From CAILDB01 sp049695975 (lineage in GTDB: Bacteria > Patescibacteriota > Minisyncoccia > Phycocordibacterales > GWA1-40-21): a DNA stretch of 64,000 bases. Location of the stretch: positions 1 through 64,000 of the forward strand of contig JBAVTE010000012.1 in NCBI GenBank assembly GCA_049695975.1, given 5' to 3'. How positions within the stretch are numbered: position 1 is the first letter of the stretch; each line of letters begins with the position of its first letter. Positions 34,403 through 42,451 of this stretch are shown in pieces. The notes under the pieces were generated by a model that saw only the letters and a program-made list of their open reading frames with translations, did not search any database and was not told the DNA's origin. The position numbers and the translations under genes are program-made.

Positions 34403-34873
34403 CTATTTTAATGAAATTGGTGAAATAAATTGTCGATAAGTAACTCTGGCTAAATCAAACATTTTCTTTGCCGCTTTAACAGACGGCGTTTCAGCATATT
34501 TATCATTTTCATAAATCACTTCTTTAATTCCATTTTGAATAATAGTTTTGGCACATTCATTGCAAGGAAAAAGAGTGCAATATATTTTACAATCCCTCGT
34601 TGAATTGTTTGAATTATAAATAGCATTTTCCTCGGCATGACAAACATATGCATACTTAGTATTTTCAAACTCCCCTTCTCGATCCCATGGCAAAGCTCCA
34701 CTATCAATATTTCTAGGAAAACCATTGTAACCAATACCCACTACAATATTATCTTTTGTAACTATCACTGCTCCAGTCTGAGTAGATGGATCTTTGGATC
34801 TCTCGGCAATTATATGAGCAATGCGCATAAAACATTCGTCCCAACTAATGTGATTCTTTCTTGGTTCTATCAT
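34403..34873 (-). CDS. Deoxycytidylate deaminase
   Basis: 156 residues. Zinc-dependent deaminase motifs: H79-A-E81 (YVCHAEENAIYN, catalytic Glu81) and P-C104-x-x-C107 (LFPCNECAKTII). The N-terminal WDECFMRIAHIIAERSKDPSTQTGAVIV with GYNGFPRNID is typical of dCMP deaminase/ComEB. It makes dUMP from dCMP, the same product as dUTPase three genes downstream, so the cluster funnels into dTMP synthesis; no thymidylate synthase is in the window. First gene of the cluster. The promoter TTGCAT-16-TAATAT ends 7 nt before the ATG. Confidence 0.94.
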   Translation of the reverse strand: MIEPRKNHISWDECFMRIAHIIAERSKDPSTQTGAVIVTKDNIVVGIGYNGFPRNIDSGALPWDREGEFENTKYAYVCHAEENAIYNSNNSTRDCKIYCTLFPCNECAKTIIQNGIKEVIYENDKYAETPSVKAAKKMFDLARVTYRQFISPISLK

Positions 34874-34908
34874 AGATTAAATATTACTCCTTAAATAAAA
34901 ATATGCAA
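34874..34908 (-). promoter_or_regulatory. Near-leaderless promoter of the dCMP deaminase cluster
   Basis: TTGCAT at about 34903-34908, 16-nt spacer, TAATAT (34881-34886), 7 nt, ATG. An AAGGAG adjoins the -10 box but lies 13 nt from the ATG, too far for a Shine-Dalgarno. Confidence 0.55.
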
Positions 34909-34915
34909 AGACAAA

Positions 34916-35512
34916 CTATTCCAAAATTCCATCCAAGTTTACATCATACAAAATAGCCTCTTGTATCAAGTGATAATTTAAAATTTCTTTCTGATCAAAC
35001 CAAATTTTGATTTCATCCTCTGCCTCAGAAGGAGAACCCGAAGCGTGAACAATATTTCTCACAGATCTATCATCAGCACCAGACAAAATATATGAATCCA
35101 TAACAAAATCCCCTCTTATGGTTCCGACATCAGAGTTCAGAGGCTCTGTACTACCGATTATTTTTCTCACAATTTTCACCGCGTGGGCTCCCTGCCACAC
35201 CATAAGCACTATAGGTCCGCTTTTCATATATATAGAAAGTCTTCTTAAAACATTTTTCCCATTTTCAATTGGGTCATCTGATGGTGGTGTTATATTTTTT
35301 GCTTTGTATCCTTCAATCGTCTTTTCTCCCACTTTTCTCAACCATTCGGGATCATTTGTATAATGTCTCTCTACTATTTCTGCAGAAGGAACGAGCATTT
35401 TCATTGCAACAAGCTTCATTCCGACTCTTTCAAATCTTTTTACTACTTCACCAATAAGAGATCTCTGAATTCCATCGGGCTTGATAATTACAAAAGTTTT
35501 TTCTGTTTTCAT
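34916..35512 (-). CDS. ndk: Nucleoside-diphosphate kinase, long form
   Basis: About 198 residues from MKTEKTFVIIKPDG (ATG at 35512); a GTG 18 nt upstream is less likely. The active-site histidine is H156 in RNIVHASGS, with KPDG (11-14), the RxxG region GTIRGDF and the C-terminal FGSDS-equivalent replaced by ASGSPSEAEDE. Usual NDKs have about 140 residues; here an insertion of roughly 45 residues (about 51-95, DPEWLRKVGEKTIEGYKAKN and SDDPIENGKNVLRRL) follows ERHY. It balances NTP and dNTP pools. It lies upstream of the dCMP deaminase gene but has its own TATAAT about 19 nt before the ATG. Confidence 0.93.
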   Translation of the reverse strand: MKTEKTFVIIKPDGIQRSLIGEVVKRFERVGMKLVAMKMLVPSAEIVERHYTNDPEWLRKVGEKTIEGYKAKNITPPSDDPIENGKNVLRRLSIYMKSGPIVLMVWQGAHAVKIVRKIIGSTEPLNSDVGTIRGDFVMDSYILSGADDRSVRNIVHASGSPSEAEDEIKIWFDQKEILNYHLIQEAILYDVNLDGILE

Positions 35513-35553
35513 ATTATTTGATACAAACACAATTATACAATAATTTCGGCAAC

Positions 35554-35584
35554 AAAAAACAGCTCCCCACGGAGCTGTTTTTTA
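35554..35584. terminator. rplK terminator
   Basis: Stem aaaaaacagctcc/ggagctgtttttt with loop ccac. It lies a few bases past the rplK stop and ends the secE-nusG-rplK transcript. Confidence 0.93.
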
Positions 35585-35586
35585 AT

Positions 35587-36009
35587 TTATTTTACATCAA
35601 TACCCATTGATCTAGCTGCACCTTCTACCATTTTCATAGCACCTTCTATATCTACTGAGTTCATATCTACCATTTTCTTCTCAGCAATAGCCTTAACCTG
35701 TGCTTTTGTAAGATTTCCAACCTTAGATAAGTTTGGCTTTCCTGAACCTTTTTCTATACCAAGTGTTTTCAAAATCATACTCGATGTAGGTGGCTGTTTG
35801 AGCACAAAATCGTAAGTTCTGTCTTCATATACAGTAATAATAACCGGAAGAATATCACCTATTCTGTCTTTGCTGGCAGTATTAAATTTATTTACAAAAT
35901 CTCCAATGTTTATTCCTGCTTGACCAAGAGCTGGCCCAATAGGAGGGGCCGGTGTGGCCTTTCCTGCTGGAATCTGAAGCTTCAACTTTTTCATTATTTT
36001 CTTTGCCAT
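35587..36009 (-). CDS. rplK: 50S ribosomal protein uL11
   Basis: 140 residues, full length. N-terminal LKLQIPAGKATPAPPIGPALGQAGINIGDFVNKFN and the C-terminal RNA-binding domain (GKPNLSKVGNLTKAQVKAIAEKKMVDMN, GAARSMGI) are unmistakable. It forms the GTPase-associated centre with 23S rRNA. It follows nusG by 68 nt. rplA (uL1), normally the next gene, is missing: the terminator at 35554 and then ndk follow. Confidence 0.97.
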   Translation of the reverse strand: MAKKIMKKLKLQIPAGKATPAPPIGPALGQAGINIGDFVNKFNTASKDRIGDILPVIITVYEDRTYDFVLKQPPTSSMILKTLGIEKGSGKPNLSKVGNLTKAQVKAIAEKKMVDMNSVDIEGAMKMVEGAARSMGIDVK

Positions 36010-36077
36010 ATTTTTTAGTTTAATTATTTATTTCCGAGGCTTGATTAAAGTAGCAGAAAAGAGACCTAAAGTAAAGG

Positions 36078-36623
36078 TTATACCTTTCTAATCTGTAAAA
36101 GATCGAGCTCTACAGATGTTTCTCTACCGAACATGAGAACCATTACTTTTGCCTTACCCTTTTCTCCATCTATCTCGTCTATTTTTCCTTCAAGGTCTTT
36201 AAATGGACCATCTGTAATCTTTATAATGTCACCAACCACAAAATCAACATTGTGTATGACTGTTTGACTATTCATATTACCTAAGAAAAAATCAACTTCT
36301 GATTTTGAAAGCGGAACGGGATACACTCCAGTACCAACAAATCCGGTAACTCGCGGAGTATTTCGAACTACGAACCATGAATCATCGGTGACTGTCATAT
36401 CCACCAAAATATATCCTGGATAAACTTTGTTGTCTTGTTCTATTCTCTTTGCACCTTTAATTTTGATAACTTTTTCTATTGGGACAACCACATTAAAAAT
36501 CTTATCCTGCATGTTTAAGGATTCAATTCTTTGTTTGAGGTTTCTTGCAACGGCATTTTCATAACCAGCATAGGTATGAATAGCGTACCAATTCCTTCCT
36601 TCTTGTATAATTTGTTTTGCCAT
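36078..36623 (-). CDS. nusG: Transcription termination/antitermination factor NusG
   Basis: 181 residues. NGN domain at residues 1-120 (NWYAIHTYAGYENAVARNLKQRI, YPGYILVDMTVTDDSWFVVRNTPRVTGFVG). KOW domain at the C-terminus (VGDIIKITDGPFKDLEGKIDEID, KVMVLMFGRETSVELDL). It couples RNA polymerase with the ribosome or Rho. It lies between secE and rplK, the classic order. Confidence 0.97.
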   Translation of the reverse strand: MAKQIIQEGRNWYAIHTYAGYENAVARNLKQRIESLNMQDKIFNVVVPIEKVIKIKGAKRIEQDNKVYPGYILVDMTVTDDSWFVVRNTPRVTGFVGTGVYPVPLSKSEVDFFLGNMNSQTVIHNVDFVVGDIIKITDGPFKDLEGKIDEIDGEKGKAKVMVLMFGRETSVELDLLQIRKV

Positions 36624-36634
36624 ATTTTAAAAAA

Positions 36635-36820
36635 CTAAAAGCCAATAAATTTTTGAAGTGTGATTGAGAAAATGTAATCAAACAAACCAAGGTAGACAGA
36701 AACACCGACAGATACAAGGATAATAACTACTGTAAAAATAATGGTCTGTTGTCTTGTAGGCCAACTCACGTGTTTCATTTCAGTTTTTGTCTCTAAAATA
36801 TAATCAGTTAATTTTGACAT
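36635..36820 (-). CDS. secE: Preprotein translocase subunit SecE
   Basis: 61 residues, the short single-helix form. An amphipathic N-terminal helix (YILETKTEMKHVSWPTRQQT, with the conserved V-x-W-P-T-R) is followed by one membrane segment (TIIFTVVIILVSVGVSVYLGLFDYIF). Partner of SecY in the translocon. First gene of secE-nusG-rplK. The pilM terminator lies immediately upstream and TATAAG overlaps its end. Confidence 0.95.
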   Translation of the reverse strand: MSKLTDYILETKTEMKHVSWPTRQQTIIFTVVIILVSVGVSVYLGLFDYIFSITLQKFIGF

Positions 36821-36848
36821 GAATTTTTTATTAAAATTTTTTGCTTAT

Positions 36849-36870
36849 AAAAAACCGCCCCTTTGGGCGA
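36849..36870 (-). terminator. pilM terminator
   Basis: On the minus strand CGCCC-AAAG-GGGCG is followed by GTTTTTTA. It separates pilus locus 1 from secE-nusG-rplK. Confidence 0.75.
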
Positions 36871-36902
36871 CTATTTAATACTACACATTTTTTAGAAATA
36901 AG

Positions 36903-38228
36903 TCAAACATTCTTTAAAAACAAGTTGCTGATGAAATTTATATATTTATTAAAATATGGATTAAAATATTGATTAAAATAGTATGCAAAAACAAAGATGG
37001 TTATAACGATGATTATTAATAAAAGAACTAAAACTATGTAGCTATTCATCAGTAACGCAAATTTCGTAGTCTTCCTCAAATATCCGTCTTTAACCAAATC
37101 AATTTTACTAGAAGCTACAAAAAATTGCTTTGGAATTTGTTTTAAAAGATTGATACTGTGAAATTCATTTGACGCTCCTATCATTGCAAGTCCCATAACA
37201 TTTGCAAATAATACGGAATTTTTTCCTTGCTCGAGAAGGTTTTCTCTGCTGATATGACTTAATAAATCTCTATTTTCAATTGGTATATTAATTTTGCTTG
37301 AAAAATATTCATTTATTCCCGGCAAAAGAGATGAGCCACCAACTAAAATAATCTTTTCTATTTTTTGCCCTGTTTTTCCTTCATAATAAGTAATAATTTC
37401 AATCATTTCTGAGATAATCTCATCAAATTTTTTCCTTAAAATAGGGGCCACGCGATTTGAGGATTCTTCCCTAAGCCCTTCAGCTATTTTTTCTCTTTCT
37501 GCTTCTTGAAAATCTATAGAAAGAACCTTCGATATTATTTCTGTAAAACTATCTCCTGCGATATGATCCGTCACAGAAAGATTAATAACATCCTTGTTAT
37601 TAAAAACTAAAATATTGGTAGATTTTGCACCAATATCAACGACAAGAGTATTTTCTTCCGTCCTACCAAGCAATACCCTACCCAAACTCATTGATTCTAC
37701 CTCTAAAGAAACAATCTCAAGACCTATAATATTGCAAAGTCTAATATAATCTTCTGCTACATCTTTTTCTATACCCACAAAAACAACAGATTGTTCAGCC
37801 TTTTCCAAAGAAGAATATGATTGAAAATCCCAATAAATTTCATTTATTTCTCGAGGAATTAATTCTGAAGCTTTTGACAATATAGTTTGTCGCAATTCCC
37901 CGTCTTTCATCTCTAGGGGTAAATTAAAATTGTGTATAAAAACCTTTGATTCGGGCAAAGACAACACCACCCTATTTGTGGAAACCCTTTTTGGCTTCAT
38001 ATTTGCTAAAAGAACTCTTATTTTTTCCGCCAAAATTTCTATATCTACTATTTTACCATCTTCAACTATTCCTCTATCGAGCTCGGCTCTTCCATAAGCT
38101 GTAACTTTAAAAGATAAAAATTTTGAAAACTCCAAAATCTCTATTGATTTGTCAGAAATATCCATACCAAAAGCAGGATCTAACTTTATATTAAGAATCT
38201 CAAATATCTTCTTTTTTAATCTGCCCAT
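36903..38228 (-). CDS. pilM: Type IV pilus assembly protein PilM (FtsA-like ATPase), membrane-tailed
   Basis: About 441 residues from MGRLKKKIFEIL (ATG at 38228); a longer frame overlaps the preceding gene and is rejected because a -10 box lies 7 nt before this ATG. Actin/FtsA-fold signatures: AFGMDISDKSIEILEF (phosphate 1), NTLVVDIGAKSTNILVFN (phosphate 2), KIILVGGSSLLPGINEYFS (adenosine motif). Known PilM is a soluble ATPase bound to the PilN tail. Here the C-terminus carries an additional membrane helix (NSYIVLVLLLIIIVITIFVFA, about residues 400-422), perhaps replacing PilN, which is absent. Last gene of pilus locus 1. Confidence 0.88.
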   Translation of the reverse strand: MGRLKKKIFEILNIKLDPAFGMDISDKSIEILEFSKFLSFKVTAYGRAELDRGIVEDGKIVDIEILAEKIRVLLANMKPKRVSTNRVVLSLPESKVFIHNFNLPLEMKDGELRQTILSKASELIPREINEIYWDFQSYSSLEKAEQSVVFVGIEKDVAEDYIRLCNIIGLEIVSLEVESMSLGRVLLGRTEENTLVVDIGAKSTNILVFNNKDVINLSVTDHIAGDSFTEIISKVLSIDFQEAEREKIAEGLREESSNRVAPILRKKFDEIISEMIEIITYYEGKTGQKIEKIILVGGSSLLPGINEYFSSKINIPIENRDLLSHISRENLLEQGKNSVLFANVMGLAMIGASNEFHSINLLKQIPKQFFVASSKIDLVKDGYLRKTTKFALLMNSYIVLVLLLIIIVITIFVFAYYFNQYFNPYFNKYINFISNLFLKNV

Positions 38229-38235
38229 TACAAGA

Positions 38236-38241
38236 AGAATA
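38236..38241 (-). promoter_or_regulatory. pilM -10 box
   Basis: Extended TG-T-TATTCT on the minus strand, 7 nt before the ATG at 38228. The predicted leader is 1 nt. It supports an internal promoter for pilM. Confidence 0.45.
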
Positions 38242-38277
38242 ACACGGGGAAGATAAAAAATAAAGATATTTAGGAGT

Positions 38278-38676
38278 TTATATTTCCGTCCAATGGTCCA
38301 GCACGATCCTAGGCGTAGTAGTACTAACTCCGATCTCAAAATTTTCAGAATATCCGGAAATAGTGCTAGATGCCGTAAATGTCATAATTCCTCCAATATT
38401 TGTTATGGAAGAAATAAAACAAGAATTACCATCAAAGGTTAAAATTTCTCCTCCAGCATAACTTGAAGTAGCTACCAAACTTACTAATGCTTTTTCCACA
38501 CAAGAATTTGCTACACTCCACGCAGTATAAAAATATTGTTCTCCCAAAGAAGAGTTCACTTCATCAATGGATCTTGAAACAGTTCCAACAGAAACAAGCA
38601 GAATGATTGCATTGATAACTAAAACACCAAGAAGTGCCACGAATCCGCGTTTATTTAAATATTTATTATTAATCAT
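38278..38676 (-). CDS. PilX-like minor pilus-associated protein
   Basis: 132 residues. A short basic N-terminus (NNKYLNKRGFVALLGVLVINAIILLVSVGTV) contains one membrane helix but not the canonical GFTLIE prepilin site, as in PilX-type proteins. The exterior part has two cysteines (SVANSCVEKAL and GNSCFISSI), a common disulfide pattern (family signature Y-x-A-x-x-x-A-N-S-C) of PilX-like proteins in Parcubacteria pilus operons. Its ATG overlaps the stop of the preceding gene by 4 nt. Confidence 0.7.
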   Translation of the reverse strand: MINNKYLNKRGFVALLGVLVINAIILLVSVGTVSRSIDEVNSSLGEQYFYTAWSVANSCVEKALVSLVATSSYAGGEILTFDGNSCFISSITNIGGIMTFTASSTISGYSENFEIGVSTTTPRIVLDHWTEI

Positions 38677-39776
38677 CTTTTTCTAACTTTTACGGTGGTA
38701 GTAAAGGTTCTCTCAACCTTATATTCTTGTGTTTCTCCCTCATTTCTTGCTTTGACCGTCATCTCTATTTTCAAAGAACCAAACAAAGTATTAAGAAAAC
38801 CTGTAAGAGTGGTAAATCTTAAACTTGTTACTTCGACTTTGTTCGAAGTTATCCTACCTGGTGTTCCATTTACCCCTTCTTTTATCCACAAAATCCCATC
38901 TTGTAAATAAAATGTGGTTGGATTTTTTGCTGGGTTTGACATTTCGAGAGAAAGCATTGGGGTAGTAGAACTAATTAAAGTTGTTGCACCAAAAATATCA
39001 ATTGCGGTAGCAGGACTAACTGTACTTGAATTGACTGTAACATCGTTTGATGGATTCAATATCTCTAAATCAACAGTTTGACCCATAATCAATGGATCAT
39101 AACCAGTAATGTCATACTTAATGTAAATACAAACTTTGTTTGGAAATTCAAAGGAGCTGACATTCATCGTTCCAGTAATTGAGATAACATTAGAAAAAAA
39201 TGAAGATCCCCCGGGATTAAACAAAGTCGCCCCAGACGGAAAACTGGTGGAACAAGTTTCTTCTTTTTTGTAATACAATTGCAAATTCGCCAAATTTGTA
39301 TCAGCATTAAGCGATCCTTTTTGCGTTATCACGATTCTGGAAACAATAGTTGAACTAGCAGACTTATTAAATGTAAAACTTCCGCCCAAGAAAATTCCAG
39401 ACAAAGGATACGTCGTTGTTGAAACTTGTGAACCAACAGAAGAAACGACTATCGGCGTTTCAGGTACTGCTGGTGGATAACCTAGATTCAAGGTTTTACC
39501 ATAATTTAAATAAATAGAACCTGAATAGGTTGAAAAAACATTCAATTGATTTGCCCCAAAGTCATCATCTATTGTGGCATTTGACACACTATCACCATTA
39601 AAAAAAACCACGTCAAATATATTTGGTGTTCCCAATGGGGACCAGTTCGATCCGATATTTAATAAACCGCTTCCTAACCAATACTTATCGGTAGCAAAAG
39701 AAAACTGAACAAAAATAAAAAAAAAGAAAAAAATTCCTGTAATCAAAATTGGTTTTATTTTAAATTCTTTTTTCAT
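38673..39776 (-). CDS. Exported protein of pilus locus 1, unknown
   Basis: About 367 residues from MKKEFKIKPILI (ATG at 39776). Signal peptide with a Phe-rich core (GIFFFFFIFVQFSFA) cut before TDKYW. The first unit (DKYWLGSGLLNIGSNWSPLGTPN, FDVVFFNGDSVSNATID) looks like a carbohydrate-binding or autotransporter-passenger-like 'stacked' strand domain. The middle and C-terminal parts (SRIVITQKGSLNADTNLANLQLYYK, TSLRFTTLTGFLNTLFGSLKIEMTVKA) resemble the beta part of pilus-tip minor pilins. It overlaps the PilX-like gene by 4 nt. No enzymatic motif. Confidence 0.65.
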   Translation of the reverse strand: MKKEFKIKPILITGIFFFFFIFVQFSFATDKYWLGSGLLNIGSNWSPLGTPNIFDVVFFNGDSVSNATIDDDFGANQLNVFSTYSGSIYLNYGKTLNLGYPPAVPETPIVVSSVGSQVSTTTYPLSGIFLGGSFTFNKSASSTIVSRIVITQKGSLNADTNLANLQLYYKKEETCSTSFPSGATLFNPGGSSFFSNVISITGTMNVSSFEFPNKVCIYIKYDITGYDPLIMGQTVDLEILNPSNDVTVNSSTVSPATAIDIFGATTLISSTTPMLSLEMSNPAKNPTTFYLQDGILWIKEGVNGTPGRITSNKVEVTSLRFTTLTGFLNTLFGSLKIEMTVKARNEGETQEYKVERTFTTTVKVRKR

Positions 39777-39780
39777 TTTT

Positions 39781-39987
39781 TTATTTCTTCCTCGTTGTCG
39801 TAGCGGGCGCAATGTTTTGCCCTGAGAGACTTCCATTGATGAAATCAGTTATCATTGTAATATTTTTAGTATTTTGATCAATTTTTGCGTTCATTTTATA
39901 TACTACATATCCAAAATATACTGTTACCGATATTAAAATTCCCAGAATGAAGGCAACTATTGCTGTTGCGATGATTTCTTTTTTCAT
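39781..39987 (-). CDS. Small single-helix membrane protein of pilus locus 1
   Basis: 68 residues. Membrane segment IIATAIVAFILGILISVTVYFGYVVY near the N-terminus, then a short coiled-coil-like stretch (KMNAKIDQNTKNITMITDFI) and a basic tail. It ends 4 nt before the next gene's ATG (39776), so it is coupled. It could be a small PilN/PilO-like spacer for PilM, but nothing in the sequence proves it. Confidence 0.6.
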   Translation of the reverse strand: MKKEIIATAIVAFILGILISVTVYFGYVVYKMNAKIDQNTKNITMITDFINGSLSGQNIAPATTTRKK

Positions 39988-40080
39988 AATATTTAAATTA
40001 TAATATTTTTATTACGTATTAAAATTATATAATTAATATAATTTCTACAATTACTGAACTTCATTATTTATCTTTTATAA

Positions 40081-42450
40081 TTAATTCCCTGATATATCAC
40101 CATAATAACCAATAGTAATATATTTTGAATAACTTCCAAGATTTATAGAAATAGTTCCAGAATCTTCTGTAGATGACCAGTAATCTCCACTGGAAAAACC
40201 GACCCATTGTGCGGAATAGCTTCCTGTGTTTACAGTATTTTTTTGATTGTACATTGCATACAACTGATCTCTTGCGGGCAAATACCAATCAGTATATCCT
40301 CCGTAATCTAAATCTGAACATATTTTAGCCGCAATACCTTCTGTAGAACAAGCCCCTATTATAGCTGTAGTATTTCCAGATCCATTTGAAGTAGATTGGG
40401 ATCCCAAACCTATGACTGTTCCGTCGCACCCCCAAGATGCACCAGATGAATTATTCATTGGAGAAATATAAAGAGATGAATCATTATAAGCAACAAATGG
40501 TAGAGTCCCCCACCAATTATAAGTTCCACTCCACGTCGCAGTACCACCTGCCCCGTCTCTAGCACACAAATACAAAGTCGTTCCTCCAACAGGAGCATTT
40601 AAAACAGCGCCATTTGTAGTCACTGTGCCACCTGTAGTACAAGCTCCATTCATTGTATTGCTACCAAAGTTGTAACGAACTTCGGTCAAACCTGAACCAC
40701 CAGTATCGCTCGCTGAGATTGTAGCGGTTCTTGGGGAAAAATACCAAGCAACATCAGAATTATTCGCGCTTATACTTGGGATAGTGGAATCAATATTATT
40801 TACCGGAGAATTACAAGTTGTCATATTGCCAGAATTGTCTGAAATACCTACAGTGCAAGTGTTTCCGTTTGAGCTTGTTGTGGTACAATTTCCGCCTGCA
40901 ATATTTATTCCACTACCACCAATATCCGTTGATCCAGACAAAGTGAAAGCTTGAGTACCAGAAGTTCTCCAAGTACTAGAAGTAGGTGACCAAGTACCGC
41001 AGGTTGGAGGAGTAGAGTCTCCCCAATTGTAAACACCACTCCAAGTTGCAGTACTACCAACACCGTCTCTAGCACACAAATACAAAGTCGTTCCTCCAAC
41101 AGGAGCATTTAAAACAGCGCCATTTGTAGTCACTGTGCCACCTGTAGTACAAGCTCCATTCATTGTATTGTTACCAAAGTTGTAACGAACTTCGGTCAAA
41201 CCTGAACCACCAGTATCGCTCGCTGAGATTGTAGCGGTTCTTTGAGAGCTGTACCAAGTACTGGAATTATTATTTGCAGAAACACTTGGAGCTGTAGAAT
41301 CAATATTATTTATTGGAGAGGTACAAACCGTAGTTCTATTCACGTTATCAGATACTGTAACAGTACAAGTATTTCCATTTCCAGATCCTGTTGTACAAGA
41401 ACCACCAGCAACATTTATTCCGCTCTGGCTATCCGTTGACCCAGACAAAGTAAAGGTTTGAGTACCAGAAGTTCTCCAAGTACTAGAAGTAGGTGACCAA
41501 GAACCGCAAACTGGAGCTGTAGTATCAACCAAGTTTCCTGGAGAAGTACAAGCTGCCGTATTGCCAGCATTGTCTGAAATATTGACATTGCAGATATTTC
41601 CATAAGCACCACCTGTTGTACAAGAACCTCCCGCTATACTTATTCCACTACCTCCACTATCTGTGGAATTGGATAATGTAAAAGCTTGACCCCCAGAAGA
41701 TTTCCAAGGACTAAAAGCAGGAGACCATGTACCGCAGGTTGGTACTGTATTTTCCCAGTTGTAAGTTGCGATGGCAGATACTCCTTGCCCTGAGTTATAG
41801 TTGTCTAAATTATCCTTTGCGCACATATATACTCTTGCCCCTCCAGCAGGAGGATAAATAACGGTACCAGCAAGAGAATAAACAGGGTCGCCATCAGAAC
41901 AAGGTTTAGGATTCACACCAAAATTATAAGGTCCATACATGTAATGAGCATAAGATATACCAGAACCACCATCGCTTGCAGATAATACTGCAGATATTTG
42001 AGAATTAAACCAAGCGCCAGAACTATTACTTGCATATACATTAGGAGCTGTCACATCATAATTAAATGTTGCGTAATTACTAACAACATAGCCCGAGGGA
42101 CTATAATATGCTGCAAATCTCATATTATTCATAGTCTGCCCCCAATCTAAAGTGGCGTAACATGCACCAACACCGCAACCCATTCCAGCAGAATAAGCCA
42201 CCTGCTGCCAAGCACCGCCGTTAATAGAAGAATAACAAGCGTTACCCCCAACTGGTGTAAAATCTACACACGAGCCCATCGTTGTTACCCCACGAAACCA
42301 ACTCCCATTACCACCACCGCCGTAGATTGTACCATTAGCCATTACAGGATTGCTAATAGAATAAGCAAAAGCAGACTGAGCAAAAGCAAAAGAAAATAAA
42401 AATATCCCCAAAAGCGCGAGTAGTTTAATTTTGTTTGCTTTGATTTTCAT
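40081..42450 (-). CDS. Exported Ig-repeat protein with C-terminal DUF1566 (Lcl-like) domain
   Basis: About 789 residues from MKIKANKIKLLALL (ATG at 42450). Signal peptide ending AFAQSAFA. It then has repeated Cys-paired Ig-like units (CGTWSPxxSxWRTSGTQ, CTTGGTVTTNG, LYLCARDG), two of them almost identical at DNA level (40553-40732 and 41063-41242). From about residue 655 a DUF1566 domain follows (AAKICSDLDYGGYTDWYLPAR, DQLYAMYNQKN, GDYWSSTED). It stops at ITIGYYGDISGN, without the terminal V-R-C-V-R strand of the family, so the domain looks clipped. DUF1566/C-lectin-like domains are typical ligand-binding tips. The start overlaps the pilin stop region; it belongs to pilus locus 1 as a probable tip adhesin. 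Confidence 0.8.
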   Translation of the reverse strand: MKIKANKIKLLALLGIFLFSFAFAQSAFAYSISNPVMANGTIYGGGGNGSWFRGVTTMGSCVDFTPVGGNACYSSINGGAWQQVAYSAGMGCGVGACYATLDWGQTMNNMRFAAYYSPSGYVVSNYATFNYDVTAPNVYASNSSGAWFNSQISAVLSASDGGSGISYAHYMYGPYNFGVNPKPCSDGDPVYSLAGTVIYPPAGGARVYMCAKDNLDNYNSGQGVSAIATYNWENTVPTCGTWSPAFSPWKSSGGQAFTLSNSTDSGGSGISIAGGSCTTGGAYGNICNVNISDNAGNTAACTSPGNLVDTTAPVCGSWSPTSSTWRTSGTQTFTLSGSTDSQSGINVAGGSCTTGSGNGNTCTVTVSDNVNRTTVCTSPINNIDSTAPSVSANNNSSTWYSSQRTATISASDTGGSGLTEVRYNFGNNTMNGACTTGGTVTTNGAVLNAPVGGTTLYLCARDGVGSTATWSGVYNWGDSTPPTCGTWSPTSSTWRTSGTQAFTLSGSTDIGGSGINIAGGNCTTTSSNGNTCTVGISDNSGNMTTCNSPVNNIDSTIPSISANNSDVAWYFSPRTATISASDTGGSGLTEVRYNFGSNTMNGACTTGGTVTTNGAVLNAPVGGTTLYLCARDGAGGTATWSGTYNWWGTLPFVAYNDSSLYISPMNNSSGASWGCDGTVIGLGSQSTSNGSGNTTAIIGACSTEGIAAKICSDLDYGGYTDWYLPARDQLYAMYNQKNTVNTGSYSAQWVGFSSGDYWSSTEDSGTISINLGSYSKYITIGYYGDISGN
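40553..40732 (-). repeat. 180-bp direct repeat, copy 1
   Basis: Identical to 41063-41242 at all but about one position (c/t at 40661 versus 41171), offset 510 bp. It encodes the same Ig-like half-unit twice in the DUF1566 protein. Confidence 0.9.
41063..41242 (-). repeat. 180-bp direct repeat, copy 2
   Basis: Partner of 40553-40732. The 510-bp offset equals 170 codons, so the frame is kept. Confidence 0.9.
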
Positions 42451-42451
42451 T

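Noticed and set aside
40553..41242. CRISPR array
   Set aside because: Only two long copies, inside a coding gene and in frame; no short regularly spaced repeats are seen in the window and no cas gene.
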